Numbered from the stretch's first letter, positions 54,706 to 63,111 are shown. The stretch: 64,000 nt of DNA from Capnocytophaga sp. oral taxon 878 (GCF_002999135.1 NZ_CP027229.1:2269501-2333500), one strand, 5' to 3'. Notes: generated by a model from the letters alone, not told the origin. A program made the numbers and translations.

Positions 54706-55934
54706 ACAGATATATCAATAACATACATATCAATAAAGTACGACATCTGAGGGACATAAATATCCGTTTGGAAAAGGAAGATTATCCTCATTTGATGCTC
54801 ACGGGCAAGAATGGTAGTGGGAAAACTTCCCTGCTCAATGCTATTGCTAATCATATTGAAAGAATAGCAAATGATAGACATAAATATTTTGAAAACTTTG
54901 AGAGAAATATAGAATATTTTGAAAAACAACTAAAAGATAATTCTAAGAATATTCTTTCTATAGAAAAAGATTTAGAGTATTGGAAAAGTCAATATGAGCT
55001 CTTTTTTGGTGAGGTAATAGTTGCTTTTAAAGATGTTGATAGCCTTATTAGAAAATATCAAGACGGCAACTTTATTATTGCTTTTTATGAAGCGCATAGA
55101 ACTATAAAAAACCTCCAAGAACCTAAAAACCCTACTAAACCTGAACTTCAAGATAAATGGGGAATAAAGCAAACCTCTACTCAAGAATTCTTAAAATTCC
55201 TTGCTCACCTTAAAGTACAAGAGGCTTTGGCAAGAAATGAAAAATTAGAGAAAGATGCTAACGAAATTAGAGAATGGTTTGTGAATTTTGAAAGGCTTTT
55301 GGGTGAGATTTTTCAAGATAAAGACTTACAATTACATTTTAATTATAAAGATTATTCTTTTAAGATATTAACCAAAGGAAAAGAATTTAAGTTTACGGAG
55401 TTATCAGATGGTTTTGCGGCAGTTTTGGATATAGTAGTAGACCTTATTCTGAAAATGCAGCATAAAAACCAACTTACAAGGGCTTATGAGTGCGAAGGTA
55501 TTGTGTTAGTAGATGAGATTGAAACCCACCTGCACTTAGAATTGCAAAAGGTCATTATGCCGCTGCTGACAGAGATTTTCCCTAATATACAGTTTATCGT
55601 TACTACCCACTCGCCTTTTGTGTTAAGCTCACTGAGCAATGCTGTAGCATTCGACTTAGAACACCAAGAAATAATAGAAGATTTAACCGAGTATTCATAC
55701 GAATCATTAGCTGAAGGATATTTTGGGGTAAAAACTGCTTCCAGCTATATGGGAATGCAATTGGGTAGATTAGAGGAACTTTTGAAAAAAGAAGTACTTT
55801 CTCTTTCTGAAAAGACTGAACTAAAAGACCTTATCTGTGATTTTGATAAAATACCAGAGGTAGTCTCACCCAAAATTATAGGGAAGTACTTACAATTGAA
55901 GAACCAACATTTTGCAAAAATCAATGCGCTATGA
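54702..55934 (+). CDS. AAA/ABC-type ATPase, Septu PtuA-like
   Basis: 410 residues. Walker A is GKNGSGKT at 35-42, the signature is ELSDGFAAVLDI (LSDG form), Walker B is IVLVDEIETHLH, and the H-loop is TTHSPFV. The middle (about 55-210) is a helical insertion. This SMC/RecF-like layout next to an HNH nuclease gene, with a 4-nt overlap, matches the PtuA-PtuB pattern of Septu anti-phage defence and of some retron effectors. It is AT-rich compared with the GH3 gene. No reverse transcriptase or msr-msd is visible. Confidence 0.8.
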   Translation: MNRYINNIHINKVRHLRDINIRLEKEDYPHLMLTGKNGSGKTSLLNAIANHIERIANDRHKYFENFERNIEYFEKQLKDNSKNILSIEKDLEYWKSQYELFFGEVIVAFKDVDSLIRKYQDGNFIIAFYEAHRTIKNLQEPKNPTKPELQDKWGIKQTSTQEFLKFLAHLKVQEALARNEKLEKDANEIREWFVNFERLLGEIFQDKDLQLHFNYKDYSFKILTKGKEFKFTELSDGFAAVLDIVVDLILKMQHKNQLTRAYECEGIVLVDEIETHLHLELQKVIMPLLTEIFPNIQFIVTTHSPFVLSSLSNAVAFDLEHQEIIEDLTEYSYESLAEGYFGVKTASSYMGMQLGRLEELLKKEVLSLSEKTELKDLICDFDKIPEVVSPKIIGKYLQLKNQHFAKINAL

Positions 55935-56566
55935 TACAATTGCAGAAAACTACCACCACTCCTGCCTCTTTGGCTACTAAAAAGAGATATGACGGCGAGG
56001 ATGTAAAAGACTTATTAGCCAAAGACCATTATGATAAATGCTATATCTGTGAGCGCAAACTGACTACTGATTTTCAAGTAGAACATTTGCACAGCCAAGA
56101 GCACTACCCTGATGAAAGATACAATTGGGAAAACCTTTTCTTTGTATGTAGCTATTGTAATGGAAAAAAGTTGGCTAATTTTGATGATATTGTAAACCCT
56201 ACTAAAGAAGCTATTGAAGAGAAAATCGTGCAAACCCTTAATTATGACAAAGCAGATTTTGCTACTGATGATACTTCGGAGGCTATACAACAAACGATTG
56301 TGCTACTAAATCGTATTTTCAATGGGAAAAATGGCATAAGAAAGTTAAAAGAAGAACGCTTTTTTGAGGAGTTTCTATCAAAAATGAATAATTTTGAACA
56401 AGCGGTATATGATTATCTCTCTGCACCTACCCCAGAAACCAAAGAGGTAATAAGAGAATTACTCTCTATAGAACAAGAATTTTTAGGGTTTAAGTATTGG
56501 ATAATCAAGAATAACCCCTCCCTATATGCAGATTTTTCAGATGATATTGTATGGAATAAGGTTTAG
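55931..56566 (+). CDS. HNH endonuclease, Septu PtuB-like
   Basis: 211 residues. Zinc ribbon C37-x2-C40 and C73-x2-C76, with the HNH core EH at 51-52 (QVEHLHSQEHYP), W66-E-N-L and CSYCNGKK. This is the layout of retron/Septu HNH proteins (TIGR02646-like). Overlaps the ATPase gene by 4 nt; the two probably form one nuclease complex. DUF721 begins 6 bp after its stop, so the pair is embedded in a longer operon. Confidence 0.82.
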   Translation: MIQLQKTTTTPASLATKKRYDGEDVKDLLAKDHYDKCYICERKLTTDFQVEHLHSQEHYPDERYNWENLFFVCSYCNGKKLANFDDIVNPTKEAIEEKIVQTLNYDKADFATDDTSEAIQQTIVLLNRIFNGKNGIRKLKEERFFEEFLSKMNNFEQAVYDYLSAPTPETKEVIRELLSIEQEFLGFKYWIIKNNPSLYADFSDDIVWNKV

Positions 56567-56572
56567 ATAATT

Positions 56573-56887
56573 ATGAAAAGATACAACGACCGTGACCGTA
56601 TAGGGGATGATGCTTCAATTGCTGATATTATTGCCCTTATTATTAGTAAATACCACCTTAGACGTGGCTTGCAAAAAGCTGCTGTTCCTTCTCTTTGGGA
56701 AGAACTGATGGGTGCTGCTATAGCTAAATATACGGCCTCGGTGGAACTAAACGGTAGTACCTTATACGTAAGGCTTACTTCGGCTGCGCTAAGTAATGAA
56801 CTTAGTATGGGAAAAACTAAAATTATAAACCTGATGAATGAGGGTTTGGAAGAAAAACTAATACATAAACTGATATTTTTAAGCTAA
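56573..56887 (+). CDS. DUF721 domain protein
   Basis: 104 residues with the DUF721 pattern (LQKAAVPSLWEELMGAAIAKYTASVELNGSTLYVRLTSAALSNELSMGK). The family is linked to DNA replication or RNA-binding roles but is not settled. It sits 6 bp after the HNH gene and 3 bp before the GNAT gene. Confidence 0.85.
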   Translation: MKRYNDRDRIGDDASIADIIALIISKYHLRRGLQKAAVPSLWEELMGAAIAKYTASVELNGSTLYVRLTSAALSNELSMGKTKIINLMNEGLEEKLIHKLIFLS

Positions 56888-56890
56888 TAT

Positions 56891-57430
56891 ATGATACGCC
56901 CTGCTACTGCTACTGATGCTGCTAGTGTTGCCCCTTTGATGTTTCAGGCAATGGAAGAGATTGTTTATAAGATGATTGGTAAAGAACATCGGGAAGAGGC
57001 AATAGCCCTATTGGAAAGTTTGTTTGGACAGGAAAATAACCAATACTCATACCAAAACGCTTGGGTGTATGAGGAAAATAGTAGTGTAATAGGCTCACTG
57101 ATAGCTTATGATGGTAAAGAATTGGATATGTTGCGTATGCCTGTGCTGCTCTTAATTAAAGAACATTATGGTATAGATATTACCTTAGAAGATGAGACTG
57201 CTGCAGGTGAACTGTATATTGATACCCTTAGTGTGAGGGAAGAAGCCCAAGGGCGAGGTATAGGTTCGGCACTTATAGAACACCTTAAAGGTATAGCTAC
57301 CCAACCTATAGGTTTGTTAGTAGATGTGCATAACCCTGCTGCTGAGAGGCTATATACGCGATTGGGATTTGTGTATACACACGAACAGAATTTGGCTGGG
57401 GGGGTGTATAAACACCTTATATTCAGGTGA
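56891..57430 (+). CDS. GNAT family N-acetyltransferase
   Basis: 179 residues. The acetyl-CoA loop is EAQGRGIGSALIEHL, preceded by the strand ELYIDTLSV and followed by LLVDVHNPAAERLYTRLGFV. The substrate is unknown. Last gene of the operon, before a terminator at 57459. Confidence 0.88.
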   Translation: MIRPATATDAASVAPLMFQAMEEIVYKMIGKEHREEAIALLESLFGQENNQYSYQNAWVYEENSSVIGSLIAYDGKELDMLRMPVLLLIKEHYGIDITLEDETAAGELYIDTLSVREEAQGRGIGSALIEHLKGIATQPIGLLVDVHNPAAERLYTRLGFVYTHEQNLAGGVYKHLIFR

Positions 57431-57458
57431 GAAAAGGATTTATAAAAAGTGAATAATA

Positions 57459-57487
57459 AGAAGCTGGCTTTAGGCCGGCTTTTTTTA
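57459..57487 (+). terminator. Terminator of the GH3-GNAT operon
   Basis: 8-bp stem AAGCTGGC / GCCGGCTT (one T-G pair), 5-nt loop, then a run of T. Confidence 0.78.
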
Positions 57488-57700
57488 TGCTGTGGAAATG
57501 ATATTTTGGCACTTATTTTGTATTTTGTGAATTAATTTTTACCTACACCTAAAAATTGCAAATATAATACTTAAAACACTTTTATGAGTGATTATTTTCA
57601 TCTTAAGTGATAAAATGTTGCTTTTTTTGTCAGGATTTAGGTTTTTTACCGACTATATTGAAAATAAAATAGGAATACTATTTATTAAAAATAATGCTAT

Positions 57701-58258
57701 ATGAAATCATCGAGCAGTGAAGTGGCTGAATGGGTAGATATGTATGCTGAGAGCTTGCTAAGCCACGCTTGTTATTTGGTTACGGATAGAGCTGATGCTG
57801 AGGACTTAGTTCAGGAGGTTTTTCTTACTGCTCTTTCACAATATGATAGCTTTGAGCATAAAAGCAGTGTGCTTACGTGGCTGCGGGGTATATTGCATCA
57901 TAAGGTGGCTGATTTTTACAAACGAAAGACTAAAGTGCAACATATTAGCTTTGACGATTTTTTTGACGAGGATGGTAATTGGAAAAAGAACCAAAACCTG
58001 AAAGAATGGGAGGCTGATGAGGGGATGCCTTTGGAGGCGCTTTTGGATAATAGGGAATTTAGGGAGGTTTTGGATAGGAGCTTTGAGAACTTACCTGAGA
58101 AATGGGCTTTGGTAATGCGGATGCATTATTTGGAGGAAAAAAAGTCGGGGGAGATTTGTCAGGTTTTGGGGATTACTACGACTAATTATTGGAAGATGTT
58201 GCAACGGGGCCGGCTGCAACTTAGGGAGTACTTGGATATAAATTGGTTCAATAAATAA
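57701..58258 (+). CDS. ECF-type RNA polymerase sigma factor
   Basis: 185 residues. Region 2 holds DRADAEDLVQEVFLTALSQYDSFEHKSSVLTWLRGILHHKVADFYKR, and region 4 holds FENLPEKWALVMRMHYLEEKKSGEICQVLGITTTNYWKMLQRGRLQLREYL. The stop overlaps the start of the next gene (TAATG). I see no consensus promoter upstream, so it may use an ECF-type promoter of its own. It drives genes not identifiable here. Confidence 0.92.
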   Translation: MKSSSSEVAEWVDMYAESLLSHACYLVTDRADAEDLVQEVFLTALSQYDSFEHKSSVLTWLRGILHHKVADFYKRKTKVQHISFDDFFDEDGNWKKNQNLKEWEADEGMPLEALLDNREFREVLDRSFENLPEKWALVMRMHYLEEKKSGEICQVLGITTTNYWKMLQRGRLQLREYLDINWFNK

Positions 58259-58548
58259 TGAAACGCCTTTTACACAAACTAATACACTTAATCATTATGC
58301 CGTGTGATAAAGCTACTTTGATTATTGAAAAGCAACTATGCGGCAAACTTACAACAACTGAATCACTACGCTTAAAAGCTCATTTGCACTGGTGCAAGGT
58401 ATGTCCTGATTATTATAAGAAAGCTAAAACAATTGATGTTTGGCTAGGGAAGTTATCAAAGAGATGGGATATGCAGGAGCTTATAAAAGAGGAAGAGTTA
58501 GAGACTTTTAAAAAGCGAATAAAAAAACAAGTCCATACACATTCATAA
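58258..58548 (+). CDS. Zinc-finger anti-sigma-like protein
   Basis: 96 residues with the ZAS pattern H42-x3-C46-x2-C49 (HLHWCKVC) following a conserved start (ATLIIEKQLCGKLTTTESLRLKAHL), typical of short cytosolic zf-HC2 anti-sigma factors. No membrane helix, so it is soluble and would sense signals inside the cell. It overlaps the sigma gene by 1 nt, the usual arrangement of cognate pairs. Confidence 0.8.
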   Translation: MKRLLHKLIHLIIMPCDKATLIIEKQLCGKLTTTESLRLKAHLHWCKVCPDYYKKAKTIDVWLGKLSKRWDMQELIKEEELETFKKRIKKQVHTHS

Positions 58549-58601
58549 TTCACAATAAGACATTTTTTTTGCAAAATTTTCAATTCATTCACTTAGCTTT
58601 A

Positions 58602-58806
58602 TTTTTATTCAGCCCCCTATAGTAGGTGAGTGACCCGCTTTAAAACGCGTACCTTTTTATTGATTTTTCACACTGAAGGTTTCTTGCCTTATTAGGGGGC
58701 TGGTTTTTAAGAAAGAAGGTAATTATTTGTGTTCTTTCGTTAATGATTTAGTTTATCCGCAGGCTGAATAAAAGGGCTTTATCTATATCATTATGCCCTT
58801 TTATTT
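58602..58806 (+). ncRNA. Candidate structured RNA with competing pairings
   Basis: In the 373-bp gap after the anti-sigma gene. A weak promoter (TTG 58569-58571, 22 nt, TAGCTTTA 58594-58601) precedes it. Sequence TTTTATTCAGCC (58603-58614) pairs perfectly with GGCTGAATAAAA (58762-58773). The overlapping CAGCCCCCTA (58610-58619) pairs with TAGGGGGCTG (58693-58702). A third 11-bp stem (58767-58777 with 58795-58805) shares the 58762 arm and resembles a terminator. The pairings exclude each other. It could be a regulatory RNA or a 6S-like RNA; I cannot assign a family. Confidence 0.4.
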
Positions 58807-58886
58807 GGAGGCGGGTAGTACCATAGGGTTGAAATAAGGTTACATACAATAATTTGCTTTTCTAAACTGGTTAAAACATTTAACTG

Positions 58887-58921
58887 AAAAAGCTGCTAAG
58901 CGTGTTGCTTAGCAGCTTTTT
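58887..58921. terminator. Bidirectional terminator
   Basis: 15-bp stem AAAAAGCTGCTAAGC / GCTTAGCAGCTTTTT; its GCTGCTAAGC arm is the same as in the aspS terminator. It ends the plus-strand region and the minus-strand gene at 58922. Confidence 0.9.
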
Positions 58922-60067
58922 TTATTGGTTGATGAAATCTTGTTCGGCGGTGGTGAGGATGAATTTTGCTTGGTTGGGCTTATGGGGTGTGATGTATTGA
59001 AAGAAGGGGTTATTGACGTCTATCCGGTCGGATTTTTTGATGTGACCGCCTTCTTTTACTCCTGTTCGGAGGAAGGATTGCTCGATATAGGCTTGGTCGG
59101 TTTTGCCTTGGTATTGGAATATGATGCTTCCTTTTATTGAATAGGAGCTGAATAGGAGTTTGTTTTTATAGGGGGTGAATGTGATTTGCCAAGTGCCTTT
59201 GTTATCAAATGTTTTGTAGGGTATTTTCTTTTTTTGGGAGATGCCTTCGCCATTGGTGGGTTTTTGGGTGAAGGATATTTGCTTGATGGCTTGTGTGTTT
59301 TTGTCGAAATAGATGACGGAGTTTTGCAAATCGACGGGTTCGTTTTTGTTGATATAGACTTGGGCGTTAAAGGTTACTATGGTGTGCTGGTGGTCTTTTT
59401 CTACTTTTTTGATTTCAATATCTTTGGCGTTATTGAGTGCTATTAAGTAGAAATTGAGGTGGAGGTATGGCAATATGAAATTTGGGTAGAAGAAGGCGCT
59501 ATTGACTCCTTCGTCGGGGTTGGATATTTTGGAATAATCGGTGTTTTTGAGGTGTATGTGTAGGTTATCGTTGAGTGATTTTTTGAATTGTAGTATGTGG
59601 TTTTTGCTCCACCAGTCTAACTGTACTTGGTAGAGGCGTATGAGGGTGTCGTTCTTGAGGTATTTTTCGCGGTAGGTGATTTCTAAGATTTTGGATTGGG
59701 TGTCGTATAGTTTGAAGTAATTATCGATTACGTATTTTACTTTTTCTTTTAGGGGGTAGTTATAGACTACGACTTCGTCGAGTTGTATTTCATAGGGCTG
59801 GAGGTGTATGGTGGTGGTGTTAAAATGGGGTGGTGTGAAGATTTTTTTGGTTTGGTAGCCTATGTGGCTGAGGGTAAGGGTATCGTTCTCGATGTTGATG
59901 CGTAATTTTCCTTCGGCATTGGTGATAGTGCCGTTAAGGGTGGTGGGGTAATAGGCTTCGGCATTGGGGATGGGCTGGTGTGTGGTGGCATCGAGTAGGG
60001 TGATGGTGGCTACTTGGGCGCGAAGGGCGCTGGTGGTGAAAAGGAGGAGGTAAAGGAGTGATTTCAT
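58922..60067 (-). CDS. Secreted protein with carboxypeptidase-regulatory-like domain
   Basis: 381 residues. Signal peptide (MKSLLYLLLFTTSALRAQ), then a CarboxypepD_reg-like domain (about 20-100: ITLLDATTHQPIPNAEAYYP, GTITNAEGKLRI, LTLSHIGYQTK), then a beta-rich outer-membrane-type domain of unknown function with KEKVKYVIDNYFKLYD. Common in Bacteroidota without a known role. Monocistronic; a -7 box TATCTTTG is at 60102-60095. Confidence 0.75.
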   Translation of the reverse strand: MKSLLYLLLFTTSALRAQVATITLLDATTHQPIPNAEAYYPTTLNGTITNAEGKLRINIENDTLTLSHIGYQTKKIFTPPHFNTTTIHLQPYEIQLDEVVVYNYPLKEKVKYVIDNYFKLYDTQSKILEITYREKYLKNDTLIRLYQVQLDWWSKNHILQFKKSLNDNLHIHLKNTDYSKISNPDEGVNSAFFYPNFILPYLHLNFYLIALNNAKDIEIKKVEKDHQHTIVTFNAQVYINKNEPVDLQNSVIYFDKNTQAIKQISFTQKPTNGEGISQKKKIPYKTFDNKGTWQITFTPYKNKLLFSSYSIKGSIIFQYQGKTDQAYIEQSFLRTGVKEGGHIKKSDRIDVNNPFFQYITPHKPNQAKFILTTAEQDFINQ

Positions 60068-60142
60068 TTTGTTTGTTTTTTAGGGTTTGTGGGGCAAAGA
60101 TAGAAATTTTTTTTAATTGTGTATGAATGATTGGGAATTATG

Positions 60143-60260
60143 TGTGTGAGGGTGGGGGTACTATCCTTCGTTTATAGTTCGTTTATCCTTCGTTATAGGT
60201 TCGTTTAAAGTAGGTAAGAGATAAGAGGTAGGAGGTAAGAGGGTGGGGTTTGGGTTGTTT
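60143..60260 (+). repeat. Dispersed intergenic element, copy G (short)
   Basis: Only the core and part of the right side: octamers at 60167, 60178, 60189 and 60200 (11-bp period), followed by GTAGGTAAGAGATAAGAGGTA and GTTGATTATCAGTGG. The left half is missing. It lies between divergent genes, in the 385-bp gap ahead of the promoter at 60334. Confidence 0.85.
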
Positions 60261-60333
60261 TGGGTTGGAAGTTGATTATCAGTGGTTTGGTTGTTTGTGG
60301 GTTTACAGGTGTGTTCCGTGGTGAGACAACTAT

Positions 60334-60364
60334 TTGTGGGGTTGTGGAAAGTGTCGCACCTTTG
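60334..60364 (+). promoter_or_regulatory. Promoter of the gene at 60453
   Basis: TTG (60334-60336), 20 nt, CACCTTTG (60357-60364), with C for T at the first -7 position. Confidence 0.5.
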
Positions 60365-60452
60365 CAGCGTGAAACTTAGGTAAGAGATGGGGGATGAGTG
60401 ATGCGCGCTACCTCTGAGCTTATTGATCTTGCCTTCTAAATTAAATTTAAAA

Positions 60453-61016
60453 ATGGCAGAAGTAAAAGGAAACATTGTAACCGCTAGTTTGAGCGGACAA
60501 GTGGCTAAGCTACTTGTATTCAGACAAAAAGATGGTAAAACTATAGTGGGTAAATACCCTTACCGCAGTGGTAAAATTTCGGCTAAACAGCAGGCGCACT
60601 TGGATAGGTTTGCTCTTGGTGCTGTGTATGCGAAAAATGCTATGCTGAACCCTACTCTTAAAGATAGTTATGCTGCTGAAGCGGCGAAACGCAGGGGGGT
60701 AACGCCTTATAATCTTGCTATGGCTGACTACCTTAAGGCTCCGGTGGTGTATCGGGTAAATGCTTCGGGGTATAGTGGTGCGACTTCGGGAGAGAAGATT
60801 TATGCTGAAGTGGCTGATACCTTTAAGGTGGTGAGCGTAAGGGTGAAGATTGTTAAAGCTAATAGCTCACTGGTAGAGGAAGGGGCTGCTGCCTTTAGCA
60901 ATGGCAAATGGGAGTATACAACTACTGCCCTAAATGCGAATAAGACAGGTGGCAAGGTGATAGTTACTGCTAGTGACCGTGCTGGTAATGAAACTCATTA
61001 TGAGTTGGATATTTAG
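60453..61016 (+). CDS. Conserved hypothetical protein, MAEVKGNIVT type
   Basis: 187 residues from ATG 60453 (a longer frame from 60423 adds ten unconserved residues). The N-terminal half is basic (LSGQVAKLLVFRQKDGKTIVGKYPYRSGKIS). The C-terminal half is an Ig-like beta domain (VYRVNASGYSGATSGEKIYAEVADTFKVVSVRVKI, VTASDRAGNETHYEL). I recall similar proteins in other Bacteroidota, function unknown. No signal peptide. Single gene with terminator. Confidence 0.78.
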   Translation: MAEVKGNIVTASLSGQVAKLLVFRQKDGKTIVGKYPYRSGKISAKQQAHLDRFALGAVYAKNAMLNPTLKDSYAAEAAKRRGVTPYNLAMADYLKAPVVYRVNASGYSGATSGEKIYAEVADTFKVVSVRVKIVKANSSLVEEGAAAFSNGKWEYTTTALNANKTGGKVIVTASDRAGNETHYELDI

Positions 61017-61035
61017 AGTTAATCTTTGTGCTTAA

Positions 61036-61075
61036 AGAAAAAAGCTGCTGAGCGTAGTGCTTGGCAGCTTTTTTT
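61036..61075 (+). terminator. Terminator of the gene at 60453
   Basis: AAAAAAGCTGC / GCAGCTTTTTT with inner GAGC/GCTT pairing; again the GCTGCTRAGC-type arm. Confidence 0.85.
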
Positions 61076-61087
61076 GTGTGGTGGTAC

Positions 61088-61117
61088 TTGCTAATTATTA
61101 TTTGTTTTGTATCTTTG
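61088..61117 (+). promoter_or_regulatory. Promoter of the methyltransferase-nadK genes
   Basis: TTG (61088-61090), exactly 19 nt, TATCTTTG (61110-61117). Confidence 0.7.
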
Positions 61118-61195
61118 CCAAAAAATAGAGGATATAGGAGGTAATGAATTTAATAATATAGATAACGTTAAAATAAATAGTGTTCTGAGAGAAAA

Positions 61196-62287
61196 ATGAA
61201 TTTAACTTCTGACTTAAAAAAGAAATATACTACTGATAAAAAAACTGCTTTTGAAGCACAACGCTTGGCTCAGGAAATAGCGTTTGCCCCTGTGGCTTTC
61301 CAGATTTCACGCTTGATGGTAAAACTGGGGGTGATGAAGGCTTTGGAAGACGCTCCTAATGGACTTACTATGGAGGAAGTGGCTGAGGTTACTGGCTTAA
61401 GCCGTTACGCTGTACAGATATTGCTGGAGGCATCGGTATCGGTGGGGACGGTAATGGTGAAGGAAGACAGGTTTGTGCAAACAAAAGCGGGGTGGTTTTT
61501 GCTAAATGATCGTGCTACACGTGTGAATATGGAGTTTATTCAGGAGGTATGTTACGAGGGACTGAACCACTTAGAGGAGGCTCTTGCTGAGGGTAAACCT
61601 GCTGGTCTGAAGGTGTTTGGCAACTGGAGCACTATATATGAGGGGCTTTCGTCTTTACCTAAGACGGTGCAAGAAAAGTGGTTTGCGTTTGACCATTACT
61701 ACTCGGACGTATCATTTGCTGATGCTTTGGAGATTATATTTAGGCGTGATGTGAAGACATTTTTGGATGTGGGAGGTAATACTGGTAGGTTTGCCTTAAA
61801 GTGTGTGAACTTTGCTAAAGGAGTGAAGGTGACTGTGATGGATTTGCCCCAACAAATAGAACTAATGCGAGCTAATATTGCTGGCAAGGAGGGTGCAGAA
61901 CGCATTGATGGTTATGGGGCTAACTTATTGGATGATAGTGTTGCTTTTCCTACTGGTTTTGATGTGATATGGATGAGTCAGTTTTTGGATTGCTTTTCTC
62001 CTGATGAAGTAACTAGCATTTTGAAGCGGGCTGCAGCGGCAATGACCCCAAATACAGAACTATATATACTGGAGGCATATTGGGATAGGCAGGAACACGA
62101 AACGGGGGCTTATTGCCTTAACCTAATAAGTGTTTACTTTACTGCTATGGCTAATGGTAATAGCAAGATGTACTACTCGCCTGATATGGAAGCCTGCATT
62201 AAGGCTGCGGGCTTAAAGTTGGTGGCTACTTATGACAACTTGGGTAAAGCTAATAGCCATACTCTTTTTAAAGTGATGAAACAATGA
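61196..62287 (+). CDS. SAM-dependent methyltransferase, O-methyltransferase-like
   Basis: 363 residues. A winged-helix dimerisation region (about 35-115: QISRLMVKLGVMKALEDAPNGLTMEEVAEVTGLSRYAVQILLEA) precedes the Rossmann methyltransferase domain with the SAM loop FLDVGGNTGRFAL and VMDLPQQIE, as in small-molecule O-methyltransferases. The substrate is unknown; no pigment or polyketide genes are adjacent. The stop overlaps nadK by 4 nt (ATGA). Confidence 0.83.
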   Translation: MNLTSDLKKKYTTDKKTAFEAQRLAQEIAFAPVAFQISRLMVKLGVMKALEDAPNGLTMEEVAEVTGLSRYAVQILLEASVSVGTVMVKEDRFVQTKAGWFLLNDRATRVNMEFIQEVCYEGLNHLEEALAEGKPAGLKVFGNWSTIYEGLSSLPKTVQEKWFAFDHYYSDVSFADALEIIFRRDVKTFLDVGGNTGRFALKCVNFAKGVKVTVMDLPQQIELMRANIAGKEGAERIDGYGANLLDDSVAFPTGFDVIWMSQFLDCFSPDEVTSILKRAAAAMTPNTELYILEAYWDRQEHETGAYCLNLISVYFTAMANGNSKMYYSPDMEACIKAAGLKLVATYDNLGKANSHTLFKVMKQ

Positions 62288-63111
62288 AGATAGCTATATA
62301 TATACGTCAGCATTCGGCTGATAGTGAAGAAATTATGGCGCAACTGCACAAGCTACTGTTACCTACAGATGTGGTGCAGATTATTAATGATAGTTCGGAT
62401 GGACTAGGTAGTGATACGGAGGTTGTGCTGACCATAGGAGGTGATGGTACCTTACTGAAAGGGATTACGTATATACAGGATTTGGAAATTCCTATTTTGG
62501 GTATCAATGCTGGAAGGTTGGGTTTTTTGGCTACTGCACATAAAGATAGATTGGCTGAGGTAGTAAGGCAGCTTAGGACGGGGGAATACGAGATTGTGGA
62601 ACGCTCGGTTATTGAGGCGGTTTACAGTGATACGGGTGAGCCTGTTGATGAGGTGAATTTTGCGCTGAATGAAATTAGTGTTACGCGGAAGAATACTGCC
62701 TCGATGATTACTATTGATACTGAATTGGGTGGTGAGTTTTTGAGTTCGTATTGGGCTGATGGGCTTATTATTGCTACTCCTACGGGCTCGACAGGATACT
62801 CATTGAGCTGTGGTGGGCCTGTGATAGTGCCTACGGCTAAAAACTTAGTTATAACGCCTATAGCCCCTCATAACCTTAACGCACGACCACTGGTAATACC
62901 TGAAGATACGGAGGTGAAGCTAACAGTATCGGGGAGGGAACAGAAGTATTTGCTATCAATGGATTCGCATATTAAAACGATGCCTAATGAGCGTAGTATC
63001 AGTATTAGAAAAGCGCCTTTTGTGGTGAAAATGATATGCCTGAAAGGAGATAGCTTTGTGAAAACCCTTCGCAATAAACTGTTGTGGGGGGAAGATAAAA
63101 GGAATAAGTAG
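62284..63111 (+). CDS. nadK: NAD kinase
   Basis: Phosphorylates NAD+ to NADP+. The motif GGDGTLLKG, followed by GINAGRLGFLA and the conserved NEISVTRK and ATPTGSTGYSLSCGGP, defines the family. 275 residues. Overlaps the methyltransferase gene by 4 nt and ends before a strong hairpin. Confidence 0.97.
   Translation: MKIAIYIRQHSADSEEIMAQLHKLLLPTDVVQIINDSSDGLGSDTEVVLTIGGDGTLLKGITYIQDLEIPILGINAGRLGFLATAHKDRLAEVVRQLRTGEYEIVERSVIEAVYSDTGEPVDEVNFALNEISVTRKNTASMITIDTELGGEFLSSYWADGLIIATPTGSTGYSLSCGGPVIVPTAKNLVITPIAPHNLNARPLVIPEDTEVKLTVSGREQKYLLSMDSHIKTMPNERSISIRKAPFVVKMICLKGDSFVKTLRNKLLWGEDKRNK

Noticed and set aside
54702..56566. Retron
   Set aside because: The ATPase-HNH pair can accompany retrons, but no reverse transcriptase gene or msr-msd structure is visible nearby.
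58611..58706. SRP (4.5S) RNA or tmRNA
   Set aside because: The conserved GGAAGG...AGCA loop of SRP RNA and the tmRNA ends are not present on either strand.
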